64,000 nucleotides of DNA. It comes from Planctomycetaceae bacterium (GTDB taxonomy: Bacteria > Planctomycetota > Planctomycetia > Pirellulales > UBA7805). How positions within the stretch are numbered: the first letter of the stretch is position 1; the number at the start of each line of letters is the position of its first letter. Under the pieces are notes generated by a model. It saw nothing but the letters and a program-made list of their open reading frames with translations. It was not told the origin of the DNA and did not search any database. This document shows positions 52,392-62,627 of this stretch, one piece after another. Made by a program: the position numbers and the translations under genes. The stretch lies in the NCBI GenBank assembly GCA_902630355.1, contig CACOUL010000007.1, forward strand, positions 48,265 to 112,264. The letters run 5' to 3'.

Positions 52392-53293
52392 TGTTTCACA
52401 AGCACATCGATCATTTGCCCGATTGTTTGCTTGAGCAGTGTCTCGCCTCCGAATCGCATTCCGAGATTTTGGATTTTTTGCGTTTCAATCGTGTGGCGAG
52501 GTTGCTTCGATTTCCCCGAGACTAAACTTGTGCTTCCTGCGATCTCGACTGCCAACTGTGCAACATCAAACTCGGATATGTAGCGATCGCAGCAGTTGTA
52601 GATCTGCCCGTTGATTTCGGGTGCGGAGAGAAGGATAGAAATCGCCTTGGCCACATCGGCCGCGTGTACTTCCTTTCCGCCTTTTTCACATGTGACCGGT
52701 TCACCACGGGTGATTTTTTCAACCAGCGGAAACCACTTGCTGTTCTCCGGCGGAGTGTTCAGTCCATAGATTCCGGTGGGTCGTAATCCGCAGATTGCGT
52801 GACCGCTTCCGCCAAAACTCCGGACGAACTGCTCGAGCGCCGCTTTATGGGCCCCGTAGTGGGTCAGGGGAGTTGTGGGGTGGTTTTCATCGAGTGGGCG
52901 GTCCTCCAATATCTGTTCATGGACCGCACACGTTGAGACAAAAACAATGCGACAGTTTTCGGCCTCCAGGGCCGTTTCAAATAGGTGCAGGCTCCCGAGC
53001 AAGTTGATTTCGGCAAAAGTCGAGAGGTCTCCCTCGCTGCCTCGAAAAGTGCCCAAACCAAGCACTCGGTAGAGTGCCGCGTGGACCAGAGCATCGCATC
53101 CGGAAACCAATTCGGTATGCGATTCCCGATTCCGTAAGTCGCCTTCGATCCACTCAATCGCGGGGTGTTCGGGTCGTGTGCCCGATGCACCTTGCTTTCT
53201 CCACCAGCAGCGACACGTGTGGCCTTCGGCAAGCAACTGTTGCACGATGTAGCGGCCTAAAAATCCGGTCGCTCCCGTGACGGCGATCCGCAT
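52388..53293 (-). CDS. NAD-dependent epimerase/dehydratase
   Basis: MRIAVTGATGFLGRYIVQQLL, FVSTCAVHE, LTHYGAHKAALEQ. Confidence 0.85.
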   Translation of the reverse strand: MRIAVTGATGFLGRYIVQQLLAEGHTCRCWWRKQGASGTRPEHPAIEWIEGDLRNRESHTELVSGCDALVHAALYRVLGLGTFRGSEGDLSTFAEINLLGSLHLFETALEAENCRIVFVSTCAVHEQILEDRPLDENHPTTPLTHYGAHKAALEQFVRSFGGSGHAICGLRPTGIYGLNTPPENSKWFPLVEKITRGEPVTCEKGGKEVHAADVAKAISILLSAPEINGQIYNCCDRYISEFDVAQLAVEIAGSTSLVSGKSKQPRHTIETQKIQNLGMRFGGETLLKQTIGQMIDVLVKQ

Positions 53294-53583
53294 AGGTTTT
53301 TCCCTCGTGAGTCCTCGTTACCGGCTGACCGCCTGTTCACGGCACCCAGGTTTTCGTATTTGAAAAATCCAATCATGGCACATGGCGCAAAGGTTTTCCA
53401 GACGACTTTTCTTCCTGTCACCGGTCCCGATTTTTGCCGCTCGTGAGCCTCGGGCGACTGAGGTGCCCTTGACCATCGGTGCGATAAGCGTTTTTCTTAA
53501 TCCGTCCGTCGAAACATACGTTTTCTTTAGCGCACCGCAAAAAGCGCACCGCGAAATCGCCCTGTTCAATTTTGGAGGCATTG

Positions 53584-54870
53584 ATGACACCCATTGATCC
53601 ACTTGTGGCCGCCGGAATTGTAATCACCCTCGCTGCGATTTTTGCCTATGCGAATGAGCGATGGTTGCAATTTCCAGAGACGATCGGGCTGATGGTCGTC
53701 GCGATGATTTTGTCGCTCGTGCTGGTGCTTGTCGGCACTCTGAACCCCAGCATGATGCGGATTGCCCAGGAGTTCATGGAGCAGATCGATTTTAACGATA
53801 CGCTGATGCACGGCATGTTGGGCTTTTTATTGTTTGCCGGTGCGCTGCACGTCAAACTTGATGACTTGGCCGAGCAGAAATGGGTGGTGACCATCACGGC
53901 AACGCTCGGCGTCATCGGTTCGACGCTGCTGGTCGGCATCCTGACCCACTATATTTTGGCCGCGTTTGGAATCGCGATGTCGTGGCCCGTCTGTTTTTTG
54001 TTTGGTGCTCTCATCTCGCCTACCGACCCGATCTCCGTGCTGGGCATCATGAAAAAAATTGGGGCTCCCAAGAGTTTGGCGACCAAGATCTCCGGAGAAT
54101 CGCTTTTTAACGATGGAGTGGGGGTCGTTGTATTCCTCGTCCTTTTAAATGCGTCGACAGGCGACGGGGACTTGTCCTTCGCACAAGTTAGTTTTTTGCT
54201 CCTGCAAGAGGTGGGTGGCGGAGCTTTACTTGGTCTAATCCTCGGTGCGGTTGCCTTTTATTTGCACAGGACCGTGGACAGTGTTCATGTGGAATTATTG
54301 ATTTCACTTTCAGTGGTGGCGGGAGGATATCCTTTGGCACTCGCCTTGCACTGTTCGGGACCGATCGCGATGGTGGTGGCGGGGTTGCTGCTCGGGAATC
54401 CGGGAAGAAGGCATGCGATGGGTGAAACGGTCCGCGCACAGGTCGACGCGCTGTGGGAGATGATCGACGAGATACTCAATGCAATTCTCTTTGTTTTGTT
54501 AGGGCTCGAGGTCATTATTCTCGCCTGGCGAAGAGAATTCCTGTTTGTGGGCCTTCTGATGATTCCGGTCGTTCTCCTCTCGCGGTTTGTCACGGTGGGC
54601 GCGGCGGTGACCGCCTTGCGCCGATTTCGCGTGTTTAGCCCCCGCGCCATTCGGATCCTCACCTGGGGTGGTTTGCGGGGAGGTATCTCGGTTGCGCTTG
54701 CGCTCTCAATACCGCTGACGATTGAGGTCACCGACGATGCAACCACATTTCCGGCAAGGAATCTGATCCTGGTAATGACATACGTGGTTGTTGTCTTTTC
54801 AATCGTGGTCCAGGGGCTGACGATCGGGCCCTACATCCGTCGCTCGCTTTCACTTTCTAGTCAGGGGTGA
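53584..54870 (+). CDS. CPA1-family Na+/H+ antiporter
   Basis: FGALISPTDPISVLGIMKK, GESLFNDGVGVVVFLVLL, TWGGLRGGISVALALS. Confidence 0.9.
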   Translation: MTPIDPLVAAGIVITLAAIFAYANERWLQFPETIGLMVVAMILSLVLVLVGTLNPSMMRIAQEFMEQIDFNDTLMHGMLGFLLFAGALHVKLDDLAEQKWVVTITATLGVIGSTLLVGILTHYILAAFGIAMSWPVCFLFGALISPTDPISVLGIMKKIGAPKSLATKISGESLFNDGVGVVVFLVLLNASTGDGDLSFAQVSFLLLQEVGGGALLGLILGAVAFYLHRTVDSVHVELLISLSVVAGGYPLALALHCSGPIAMVVAGLLLGNPGRRHAMGETVRAQVDALWEMIDEILNAILFVLLGLEVIILAWRREFLFVGLLMIPVVLLSRFVTVGAAVTALRRFRVFSPRAIRILTWGGLRGGISVALALSIPLTIEVTDDATTFPARNLILVMTYVVVVFSIVVQGLTIGPYIRRSLSLSSQG

Positions 54871-55794
54871 GAAGGCTTCCGGTCGCGGGCCATCGTGAAC
54901 GATCAGTCGGTACTTAAGCGAGAGCGTTTTTCCTTTTTCGATCTGCACGCTGTCTGCCGCAACGATGCACGGATTAATCATCGCGATCGAAAGAAGATTG
55001 TGCCATCGTGTGGGCGGATTTTCCGGGCCACTCATCACCATGATCCCCGCCTTTTTCCCGGAGGGAAGCACGAAGGTATAGTCATAGAAAGGAGCGTTTG
55101 GCCAGTCGGTTTCCGGTTTCAGATGATGTGGTGCAGCGAGGTCTACCTTTCCTTGTGGATCGAAAAATGTTCGGGTGCCATCTTGGCGACTTTTGACGCA
55201 AAAACCTCCGAATGCACTCTGGTCGATTACCATATTTTCTGTCGGCGTAAGTCGAAAGTGAAAGTCGATAACGAATGTTGTATTTTTTTCTTGTACAGTG
55301 AGAAGGCACTCTTCATGCAGGACCGTTCGGTCCCCAATTTTCCAAGCGTTTTTCGCCGAAACTTTTGCCTGATCGGTCCCTGTATCAACGAGTCGCAGGG
55401 AGAGATTGTCGATTTTCCTGTTCTCCGTGGGAGCCATTTCCCCCCACCCCCAAAAATCGGCCCGCTTCGTAAATTGCATGGCATGCCAGGCCAGAAATAC
55501 ACCACGGTGATGGCGATGATCACCCGGCGCAAGGTCGACCACACGTGTCCCTTTGGGTGAGTTTAAGGGATAGAGGCAGCAGGTGCTGTTGGCGGAAAGG
55601 TTCGTTTTCTCCGGCTTTTGGATCATGTACTGGAATACGACACGACCGTCGGGCGTAAAGAGCGTTTTTCCATGTTTGGAGGGTTCAAATCGAAAGGTAG
55701 CCGACTCGGTCGCCTCGGAAGTGCCGGTTGCGAGGATCACCTGCCACGCCACGATGAGCAAAGTGCACGAGAGTGTCCAATGACGATTTTTCAT
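54850..55794 (-). CDS. DUF6807 (PmoA-like) secreted protein
   Basis: Signal peptide; DLAPGDHRHHRGVFLAWHAMQF, DFWGWGEM typical of DUF6807. Confidence 0.72.
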   Translation of the reverse strand: MKNRHWTLSCTLLIVAWQVILATGTSEATESATFRFEPSKHGKTLFTPDGRVVFQYMIQKPEKTNLSANSTCCLYPLNSPKGTRVVDLAPGDHRHHRGVFLAWHAMQFTKRADFWGWGEMAPTENRKIDNLSLRLVDTGTDQAKVSAKNAWKIGDRTVLHEECLLTVQEKNTTFVIDFHFRLTPTENMVIDQSAFGGFCVKSRQDGTRTFFDPQGKVDLAAPHHLKPETDWPNAPFYDYTFVLPSGKKAGIMVMSGPENPPTRWHNLLSIAMINPCIVAADSVQIEKGKTLSLKYRLIVHDGPRPEAFSPLTRK

Positions 55795-55825
55795 CTTTCA
55801 ATTTCCTTTGGGGGACTAACGAGGC

Positions 55826-56425
55826 TTACGATGAGGGATCTTCTTCTTCGAGCAAATCTTCCGCATAACCCGGAGGAAAAGGGCCGGCCCCCTGATTCGT
55901 GATGGGGGAATCGTCGATTTTTTCTTCCGGGTCTTTGAACTTAAACTTCTTTATCCAATAGTCGACTTCGGCCGGCGAGTTGGCCTGAAGGGGTTTATCC
56001 ACACCGCTGTGGTTGTGTTCGATTTGTCTCTGGCAAACTCGAGCGTACCAGACTTCACTGTCGATGGCCTCCGCTTTGCGTCGTCGCGCGGCACGCTGAA
56101 TGCGATGATCGCTCGAGACGACCGTCAGGTTGCGCGGAGCCGAGTCGCTGCGGATCAACTCTTCGATCAGTGTGTCCGCATCGTCGTATTGCGCGGCAAA
56201 ATGAATGGTCATTGCCCGATCGACCACTCTTCTCGGTAGCCCCCGGGGTGCGTCGGGACCCGCGTCGAAAACGACTGTCGTTTTCGCCCGATCTTCCTCG
56301 GAGAGTGTGGCTACGAGAAACTGCAAGAGAGCCCCGCGTGCTCCTTCAAGATTGTGTGGGCCATGTCGGGGCGCATGAATGCCAACCGCGTTAAGCAGGT
56401 TGTAACCATCGATAATCAAAGCCAT
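55826..56425 (-). CDS. YacP-like NYN domain protein
   Basis: MALIIDGYNLLNAVG, TTVVFDAGPDAP, LTVVSSDHRIQRAARRRKAEAIDSEVW. Confidence 0.82.
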   Translation of the reverse strand: MALIIDGYNLLNAVGIHAPRHGPHNLEGARGALLQFLVATLSEEDRAKTTVVFDAGPDAPRGLPRRVVDRAMTIHFAAQYDDADTLIEELIRSDSAPRNLTVVSSDHRIQRAARRRKAEAIDSEVWYARVCQRQIEHNHSGVDKPLQANSPAEVDYWIKKFKFKDPEEKIDDSPITNQGAGPFPPGYAEDLLEEEDPSS

Positions 56426-56451
56426 CAATTGTTCTCGACACCGAGAGGCGA

Positions 56452-57747
56452 TCACGCGTCCCGCTCAAATTTGACCGCTCCGGATACGATCACGGTACGG
56501 GCGCGGCCATAGAGCGTTTCACCACCGAAGGGCGTATTTTCGCTTTTTGAGAAAAAGTGATCTGGATCAACGATCCAGGTTTCATCCGGATCAATAATCG
56601 TGACGTCGGCATCTGCACCTATTTGCAACGTTCCCTTAGAAATTCCCAAGACACGTGCCGGCCGAATGGTCAGTTTCTCCAGTGCAGTGAGCCAATCGAG
56701 ATGTCCCGGGCGTATCAGTTTGGTGATCACCAGTGCCAGGGTGGTCTCCAGTGCAATGACGCCGAACGGAGCCTGATCGAGTTCCTGCATTTTCTTTTCT
56801 ACGGCCTGCGGTTGATGGTCTGAGGCGATCACATCAAGAGTGCCGTCTTTGAGCGCTGCGATACAGGCATCAACGTGTTGCTGGCCTCTGAGGGGTGGAT
56901 TGATTTTGCAGTTCGAATCGAATGAGCGGAGCGATTCGTCGGTGAGACTGAAATGTTGGGGACTGACCTCGGCGGTGATGCGAACACCCCGCGATTTTGC
57001 TCGACGAATGAGATCAATACTACCGGCAGCCGAAATATGCATCATGTGAATCCGACCGCCGGTCGATTCCGCCAGCGATATATCGCGACTGGTCATGACC
57101 GCCTCTGCATCTGCCGGCATTCCCGGTAACGCCAGCACGGTCGAGACGAGTCCCTCGTGCATCACGCCGTCGCCGCTTAATTCTCGCACTTCGGGGTGGC
57201 TCAAAAGCGGCTTGTCGAACATGAGGAGATATTCGAGGGCACGCCGCATCAGTTCGGGATTCGAAACAGGAGAACACGCATCGCTGAAAGCGACGGCACC
57301 CGCATCGACCAACGTGCCCATCTCTGCGAGTTCTTCCCCCGATCGATTCTTGCTCACGCAGGCAATCGGGTAGACATTACAGTTATCGGCGTCTGCGGCT
57401 TGTTGTTTCACAAACTGCACGGTCCCTTGCGTATCGATCGGGGGATTCGTATTCGGGGCACAAGCAATCGAGGTAAATCCCCCGGAGAGTGCCGCCTTGG
57501 TGCCCGACTCGATCGTTTCGTCTTCCTCGCCACCCGGTTCGCCCAAATGCGCGTGCATGTCGATCAGACCAGGGGCGACAATCTTTCCCGACGCGTCGAG
57601 GGTGGTCGTCGTACCGTTGGTCGAACCCGCATCGATCGCGACGTCATACGCGGCGATCTTACCTTCCTCGATCAGGATATTGGTAACGCGATCCATGCTT
57701 TGCGATGGATCAACGACCCGACCATTGGTAATTAGGATGCCGGACAC
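56452..57747 (-). CDS. pyrC: Dihydroorotase
   Basis: GKIVAPGLIDMHAHLGEPGGEEDETIESGTKAAL, MMHISAAGSIDLIRRAK, IASDHQPQ. Confidence 0.9.
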   Translation of the reverse strand: MSGILITNGRVVDPSQSMDRVTNILIEEGKIAAYDVAIDAGSTNGTTTTLDASGKIVAPGLIDMHAHLGEPGGEEDETIESGTKAALSGGFTSIACAPNTNPPIDTQGTVQFVKQQAADADNCNVYPIACVSKNRSGEELAEMGTLVDAGAVAFSDACSPVSNPELMRRALEYLLMFDKPLLSHPEVRELSGDGVMHEGLVSTVLALPGMPADAEAVMTSRDISLAESTGGRIHMMHISAAGSIDLIRRAKSRGVRITAEVSPQHFSLTDESLRSFDSNCKINPPLRGQQHVDACIAALKDGTLDVIASDHQPQAVEKKMQELDQAPFGVIALETTLALVITKLIRPGHLDWLTALEKLTIRPARVLGISKGTLQIGADADVTIIDPDETWIVDPDHFFSKSENTPFGGETLYGRARTVIVSGAVKFERDA

Positions 57748-57784
57748 ATCGCCCTCCGCGGTGCCAGTCGAGAAAGGTGTTCGA

Positions 57785-58744
57785 TCACCGATTCACCTCG
57801 TGGGTGAGATACAAGACTGCCATTCGAACTGCCAAACCGTTCGTTACTTGATGCAAGATGACTGAATGCGGGCCGTCGGCAACCTCCGGGGTGACCTCCG
57901 TTCCTCGATTGATGGGGCCGGGGGCCATGATCAGGATATCGTCTTTTGCCCGCGCCATCCGCTCACCGGTCATCGCATAGAGCAGGGCATATTCTCTGAC
58001 CGAGGGAAATGGCCTGGTGATCTGACGTTCGAACTGGATGCGCAAAAGATTGAGCACATCGCATCGCGGCAGGATGGAATCGAGGCTATAGGCAACCTCA
58101 ACCCCCAATTCCTCCCAGCGGCGCGAAACGAGGGTCGACGGACCACAGACGATAACGTGCGCGCCGAGTTTTTTCAGTCCCCAAATATTGGAGCGGGCGG
58201 TGCGACTATGCGAGATGTCGCCGATAAGTGCAACGGTGAGTCCCGCAATTTTTTTTCGATGCTCTCGAATCGTCATAATGTCGAGCAACCCCTGCGTGGG
58301 ATGCTCGTGGGCACCGTCACCCGCGTTGATTACACTGCTACGAATATTCTTTGCAAGCAAATGCGGAGTGCCCGGTGTGCGATGCCGCACCACAACACTA
58401 TCGACGTTCATTGCCTCAATGTTTTTGGCAGTATCGATGAATGTTTCACCTTTGGAGAGGCTACTTCCCGACGACGAAAAGTCAATCACATCGGCACCGA
58501 GACGCCGCGCCGCGAGCGAAAAACTCGTACGGGTACGCGTGGAATTTTCAAAGAAAAGATTCGCAACGGTGCAACCGCGGAGCAGATCTAATTTTTCTGC
58601 ACAGCCATTAGTCATTTCCTTAAGCTGCCGAGCCGTATCGAGAATGATCGTGATTTCTTCGGCAGAGAGATGCTCAAGTCCGAGAAGATCGGGCTGAGTC
58701 CAGCGGTCGGTGCCAGCCAGTTTTTCCATCACGTCTGTGTTCAT
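57785..58744 (-). CDS. pyrB: Aspartate carbamoyltransferase catalytic subunit
   Basis: [53 protein letters not shown]. Confidence 0.93.
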   Translation of the reverse strand: MNTDVMEKLAGTDRWTQPDLLGLEHLSAEEITIILDTARQLKEMTNGCAEKLDLLRGCTVANLFFENSTRTRTSFSLAARRLGADVIDFSSSGSSLSKGETFIDTAKNIEAMNVDSVVVRHRTPGTPHLLAKNIRSSVINAGDGAHEHPTQGLLDIMTIREHRKKIAGLTVALIGDISHSRTARSNIWGLKKLGAHVIVCGPSTLVSRRWEELGVEVAYSLDSILPRCDVLNLLRIQFERQITRPFPSVREYALLYAMTGERMARAKDDILIMAPGPINRGTEVTPEVADGPHSVILHQVTNGLAVRMAVLYLTHEVNR

Positions 58745-58763
58745 GGTGATATCTTGCCCCAAG

Positions 58764-58834
58764 CTGGGGAACTAGGATTTGAACCTAGACTAAGTGATTC
58801 AGAGTCACTCGTGCTACCGTTACACTATTCCCCA
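58764..58834 (-). tRNA. tRNA-Gln (anticodon CUG)
   Basis: Minus strand TGGGGAATAGTGTAACGGTAGCACGAGTGACTCTGAATCACTTAGTCTAGGTTCAAATCCTAGTTCCCCA+G; 7-bp acceptor stem, anticodon loop CTCTGAA, T loop TTCAAAT; CCA not encoded. Confidence 0.93.
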
Positions 58835-58855
58835 GAGTAAATTTCCCCAGAGTAA
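58828..58855. repeat. 13-bp direct repeat ttccccagagtaa duplicating the tRNA-Gln 5' end
   Basis: 58828-58840 and 58843-58855 identical, 2-bp gap. Confidence 0.85.
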
Positions 58856-59223
58856 GTTCACTCCGGTCGAACGGATATGCCGACCTCTCCGGCAACCTCT
58901 ATCTTTTTTTAACCTATCCATCCTCACCTGCGCCTGCTGTGACGGATAGCGTGGCTCGATCACCTTGAGCGGAAACCGGCACCTCGCGCCCCGGCAGCAG
59001 TCTCCCCTCACGCAATTAAACCTAGAATATGGCGCTGAGGAGCGTCAAGGGTCGCCCCCTCGTATCTTGCTTCGAGCCGCACTCAGGGGCCCTAAAGCTT
59101 CCCTTTCGGCTGGTTCCCCCCCGGCAGCGTCTTCCATAAAATGCACTCTGCGATGCAGGTACAGTTGGCAATCTTCGTCGACTCTCTCGGCAACCATCTT
59201 TCTTGAAAAGGCGATAGTCGTTC

Positions 59224-60927
59224 ATGCCCGGTGGAAGTTTGATTATGACGGTGGGCCCCGACATGGGGCAAAAGTACGAGATCGACCAAGCGACGATGGT
59301 CATGGGACGGCATCCGGACTGCGAGATTCACATCAATGCGGGAGCAGTCAGTCGGCATCACGCTCAGATTACGGCGGCAGACGGAAAATATTTCATCGAA
59401 GATTTGCAGAGTCGGAACGGAACCTTTGTCAACGATGAGCGAATCGACGGACGGCAATTGTTGCGGCACGCCGATAGTATACGGATCTGCGACGTCGGCT
59501 TTCGTTTTGAAGATCACGATTTTGTTAAGAAACAGGCGGCGGCGGCGCGAGATACCGGTTTTGCAATCGACCCCGGTTCCTCTCAGTCGGTGGTGATCGA
59601 CGACGATCGCGACGCCCCGAGCGGTTCCAAGGTGATGACGAAAATCGAGGTATCCGACACGGCGCGGATGCGCCTCGACACCAACCCGATCACGAAGCTT
59701 AAAGCGGTTTTGGAAATCACTCGAAGTTTGAGTAAATCTCTTTCACTCGACGAAGTTTTGCCGAAGGTGGTCGACAGTTTATTTACGATTTTCCCTCAGG
59801 CGGATCGCGGATTTATTGTGCTTAAAGAGGGCGACGAAGGCCGCTTGGTTCCCAAGGCTGTGAAATTCCGCCGACCTGACGACGACGATGAAATTCGCAT
59901 TAGTCGCACGATCGTCGATGAAGTGATGACGAGTAAGGAAGCGGTGCTCTCTGCCGATGCGGCAACCGACAGCCGTTTTCAAATGAGTCAAAGCATTGCC
60001 GATTTCCGCATTCGCTCGATGATGTGTGCGCCGCTGCTCGATAGTGAGGGGAACGCATTAGGCGTGATTCAAATCGATACCCTCAATCAAACGACTCGAT
60101 TTCAAGATGATGATCTCGAGGTGCTGGGAGGAGTCGCTGCACCTGCGGGGTTGGCAGTGGAGAATGCGCAGTTGCATGAGGATCAGCTAAAGCAACAAGC
60201 GTTGCAGCGAGATCTTCAAATGGCACGTCGGGTTCAGTTGGGTTTTCTGCCCTCTGCCCCTCCCAAAATATCGGGTTATCACTTTTTTGATTACTACGAT
60301 TCGGCCTATGAAGTGGGCGGAGATTATCACGATTACATCGAACTACCGGACGGTCGATTGGCAATCATCGTTGCGGATGTGTCGGGTAAGGGAATATCGG
60401 CCGCTCTGTTGACGGCAAAACTCTCTGCGGAAATGCGGTTCTGTCTGGCGACTGAAACCGACCCGGCGGCAGCTGTCACAAAACTCAATGCGGTGTTCAG
60501 TCAGGGAGGTTGGGAAGATCGATTCGTCACGATGATTCTGATGGTTCTCGAACCTGTGAGCGGCAAAGTCACGTTGGTCAATGCAGGACACATGCCGCCG
60601 TTGGTTCGGTTGGGCGATCAGTCGGTGGAAATGCCGGGTTCGGAAAAAGCCGGGCTTCCGATCGGTGTGACCGAAGAATTTGAATACGAACCATACGTCA
60701 TCACGCTGTCTCCTGGTGATGGTCTTGCGGCGTTCACCGATGGTTTCAGTGAAGCGATGAATGCCGAAGAAGAGTTGTACGGTGTCGAGCAACTCGAGGC
60801 ACGGTTCGCCGACCCATTGAGCAGCATTTCAGACTTAGGTGAGCACATTCTAGAGGACGTCAAGCGGCATGTTGCAGGGCATCCGCAAAGCGACGATATG
60901 TGCCTAGTCTGCGTCGGTCGAGATTGA
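59224..60927 (+). CDS. FHA-GAF-PP2C (SpoIIE-type) serine phosphatase
   Basis: FHA: VMGRHPDCEIHINAGAVSRHHAQI, LQSRNGTFVNDERI; GAF region; SpoIIE: QMARRVQLGFLPSAPP, VGGDYHDYIEL, IVADVSGKGISAALLTAKL. Confidence 0.93.
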   Translation: MPGGSLIMTVGPDMGQKYEIDQATMVMGRHPDCEIHINAGAVSRHHAQITAADGKYFIEDLQSRNGTFVNDERIDGRQLLRHADSIRICDVGFRFEDHDFVKKQAAAARDTGFAIDPGSSQSVVIDDDRDAPSGSKVMTKIEVSDTARMRLDTNPITKLKAVLEITRSLSKSLSLDEVLPKVVDSLFTIFPQADRGFIVLKEGDEGRLVPKAVKFRRPDDDDEIRISRTIVDEVMTSKEAVLSADAATDSRFQMSQSIADFRIRSMMCAPLLDSEGNALGVIQIDTLNQTTRFQDDDLEVLGGVAAPAGLAVENAQLHEDQLKQQALQRDLQMARRVQLGFLPSAPPKISGYHFFDYYDSAYEVGGDYHDYIELPDGRLAIIVADVSGKGISAALLTAKLSAEMRFCLATETDPAAAVTKLNAVFSQGGWEDRFVTMILMVLEPVSGKVTLVNAGHMPPLVRLGDQSVEMPGSEKAGLPIGVTEEFEYEPYVITLSPGDGLAAFTDGFSEAMNAEEELYGVEQLEARFADPLSSISDLGEHILEDVKRHVAGHPQSDDMCLVCVGRD

Positions 60928-60966
60928 ATGGGGGCACTTCGCTCTTTTGAGCAGCAGTCCCTTTTT

Positions 60967-61938
60967 TCAGCAGCAGTTACTGTCCGGGCCACAACAGTCG
61001 CCGTCGGGGAGGACCGTCAAGGAAGTATCGCGGGGCTTGTCCGTGATGTCTTGGCGATTCTCTTCGCCTTCGTAAGCGGACGCTGAGGTCGATTTTTCAG
61101 CCCGCACCGTGAGGCTGCGAAATTCGATCCCCTCCACAATCGCCCAAGCCTCATCCTGCCTTTTGAGGATCTCTACGTGATGCAGGCCAGCACGTTTGAA
61201 TGCTTCGAGGAAATGTCCCTCCATGAATGCTCCGCTGATGCATCCACTCCAAAGGTGAGGGTCTTTTTGCAGATGAAGCGGAACGGGATGGTCGCTGACA
61301 ATATCACTGATAATGGCCCGTCCTCCGGGACGAAGTACTCGGGAAATTTCCGAAAAAAGTTGTTCGCGGTGTTTTGGATTGACGAGATTCAGCACGCAAT
61401 TTGAGACGACCACATCGATCGAATCGCTTTCGATCATCGGAGAAGCTTCGCGCTGCTGCTCGATCCATTGGTCGACCCGCTGCCAATCAGGGTAGCTGTG
61501 TACCGGATGATCGTTCAGGAAGGAATCGAGGGCTTCGAGGTCGAGTCCGAGATCCTGGATGTTTCCCTTCAAGAAGTAAGTGTTATTCCAACCGATGGCC
61601 TCAGCAATTTGTGTTTGATAGCGCCGAGCGAGAGCCAGCATTTCGTCGTTTCGGTCGACGCCGAACACCTGTCCTTTGGGACCGACGACCTGCGAGAGGA
61701 TGTAGCAAATTTTGCCTCCCCCGGAACCGAGGTCGAGAACCGTTTCCCCCTCGCCGACATACTCGGCCGGGTTTCCACAACCGTAGTCGCGGTCGATCAA
61801 CTCCTGGGGAAGGACATCGAGATATTTGCCGTCGTAAGTGACCGGACAGCAGAGGGCAGGCTCTTTCTCAGCGGCAGCGGCCGCATAGCGCTTTTGGACC
61901 GCACGGTCTACGAGGGTTTCAAAGTTTTCCTGCTCCAT
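60967..61938 (-). CDS. SAM-dependent methyltransferase, ArsM-like, with Cys-rich tail
   Basis: CCPVTYDGKYLDVLPQELIDRDYGCGNPAEYVGEGETVLDLGSGGGKICYI; C-terminal GDCCGPDSNCC. Confidence 0.78.
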   Translation of the reverse strand: MEQENFETLVDRAVQKRYAAAAAEKEPALCCPVTYDGKYLDVLPQELIDRDYGCGNPAEYVGEGETVLDLGSGGGKICYILSQVVGPKGQVFGVDRNDEMLALARRYQTQIAEAIGWNNTYFLKGNIQDLGLDLEALDSFLNDHPVHSYPDWQRVDQWIEQQREASPMIESDSIDVVVSNCVLNLVNPKHREQLFSEISRVLRPGGRAIISDIVSDHPVPLHLQKDPHLWSGCISGAFMEGHFLEAFKRAGLHHVEILKRQDEAWAIVEGIEFRSLTVRAEKSTSASAYEGEENRQDITDKPRDTSLTVLPDGDCCGPDSNCC

Positions 61939-62066
61939 GTGGCTTCCATCCATGCGAAGGTGAATCTCAAAGTCCGATGTGTCATGTCGGATTAAACTCG
62001 CAGGCGGCCTATTCTAACCGCTTTTCGCGGCAACTCCACTGGCGAGCCAGGAGCCGAGCAGGGAAT

Positions 62067-62627
62067 TCAGTTATTGATCGGCAGAATGCCGCTGAAATTA
62101 TCGTCCCGGCGTTCCCACTCGCGCCGCACTTCGCCCAGGCCGTACACGCACATTTCAAATTCGTGGCTCAGGCGTCGCAGTACCTCATTCTTGCCGTCTT
62201 CTTCGTCGACGGGGATGGTGCTGGCAATATAATAGGCCCGCTTTCCCTGCTCGCAGTAGTCGAGAAAATAATCTTTTCGTTCTTTGTCTTGCATTTGGCG
62301 GAGCGATTCCGGATACAAGCCAGTCCAGAAAAGAGTGAAGTCTCCAACATGCTGGTGCAGTTCGCGACGCGCTTCACCGATTCTCTCTTGCCCCTCGAGC
62401 ATCATTCCGGCGACTTCCTCAAGTCGCTTTCCGGTGAGGTCACGGAGGCGATAGACCATATCGTTGCGGAGGAAGCGTACCAAGAGACTCGCGACGTAAT
62501 CGACGAGCGGTGGATCGGCAACTCCGAGCTGGGAAACAAACGCGTGTTCCGTGAGCCCGGTAAAGAATCGCCGGAGTGTTTGTGAAGGCGTGGGTGTCAT
62601 GCGAACGCAACCTCCCGAATCCGCCAA
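62067..62627 (-). CDS. Conserved-looking hypothetical protein (186 aa)
   Basis: Well-formed ORF of ordinary composition (VASLLVRFLRNDMVYRLRDLTGKRLEEVAGMMLEGQ); family not recognised. Confidence 0.65.
   Translation of the reverse strand: MADSGGCVRMTPTPSQTLRRFFTGLTEHAFVSQLGVADPPLVDYVASLLVRFLRNDMVYRLRDLTGKRLEEVAGMMLEGQERIGEARRELHQHVGDFTLFWTGLYPESLRQMQDKERKDYFLDYCEQGKRAYYIASTIPVDEEDGKNEVLRRLSHEFEMCVYGLGEVRREWERRDDNFSGILPINN

Noticed and set aside
57196-58591. Long + strand ORFs (57196..57735, 57866..58591)
   Set aside because: Antisense to confidently identified pyrC and pyrB; shadow ORFs caused by high GC.
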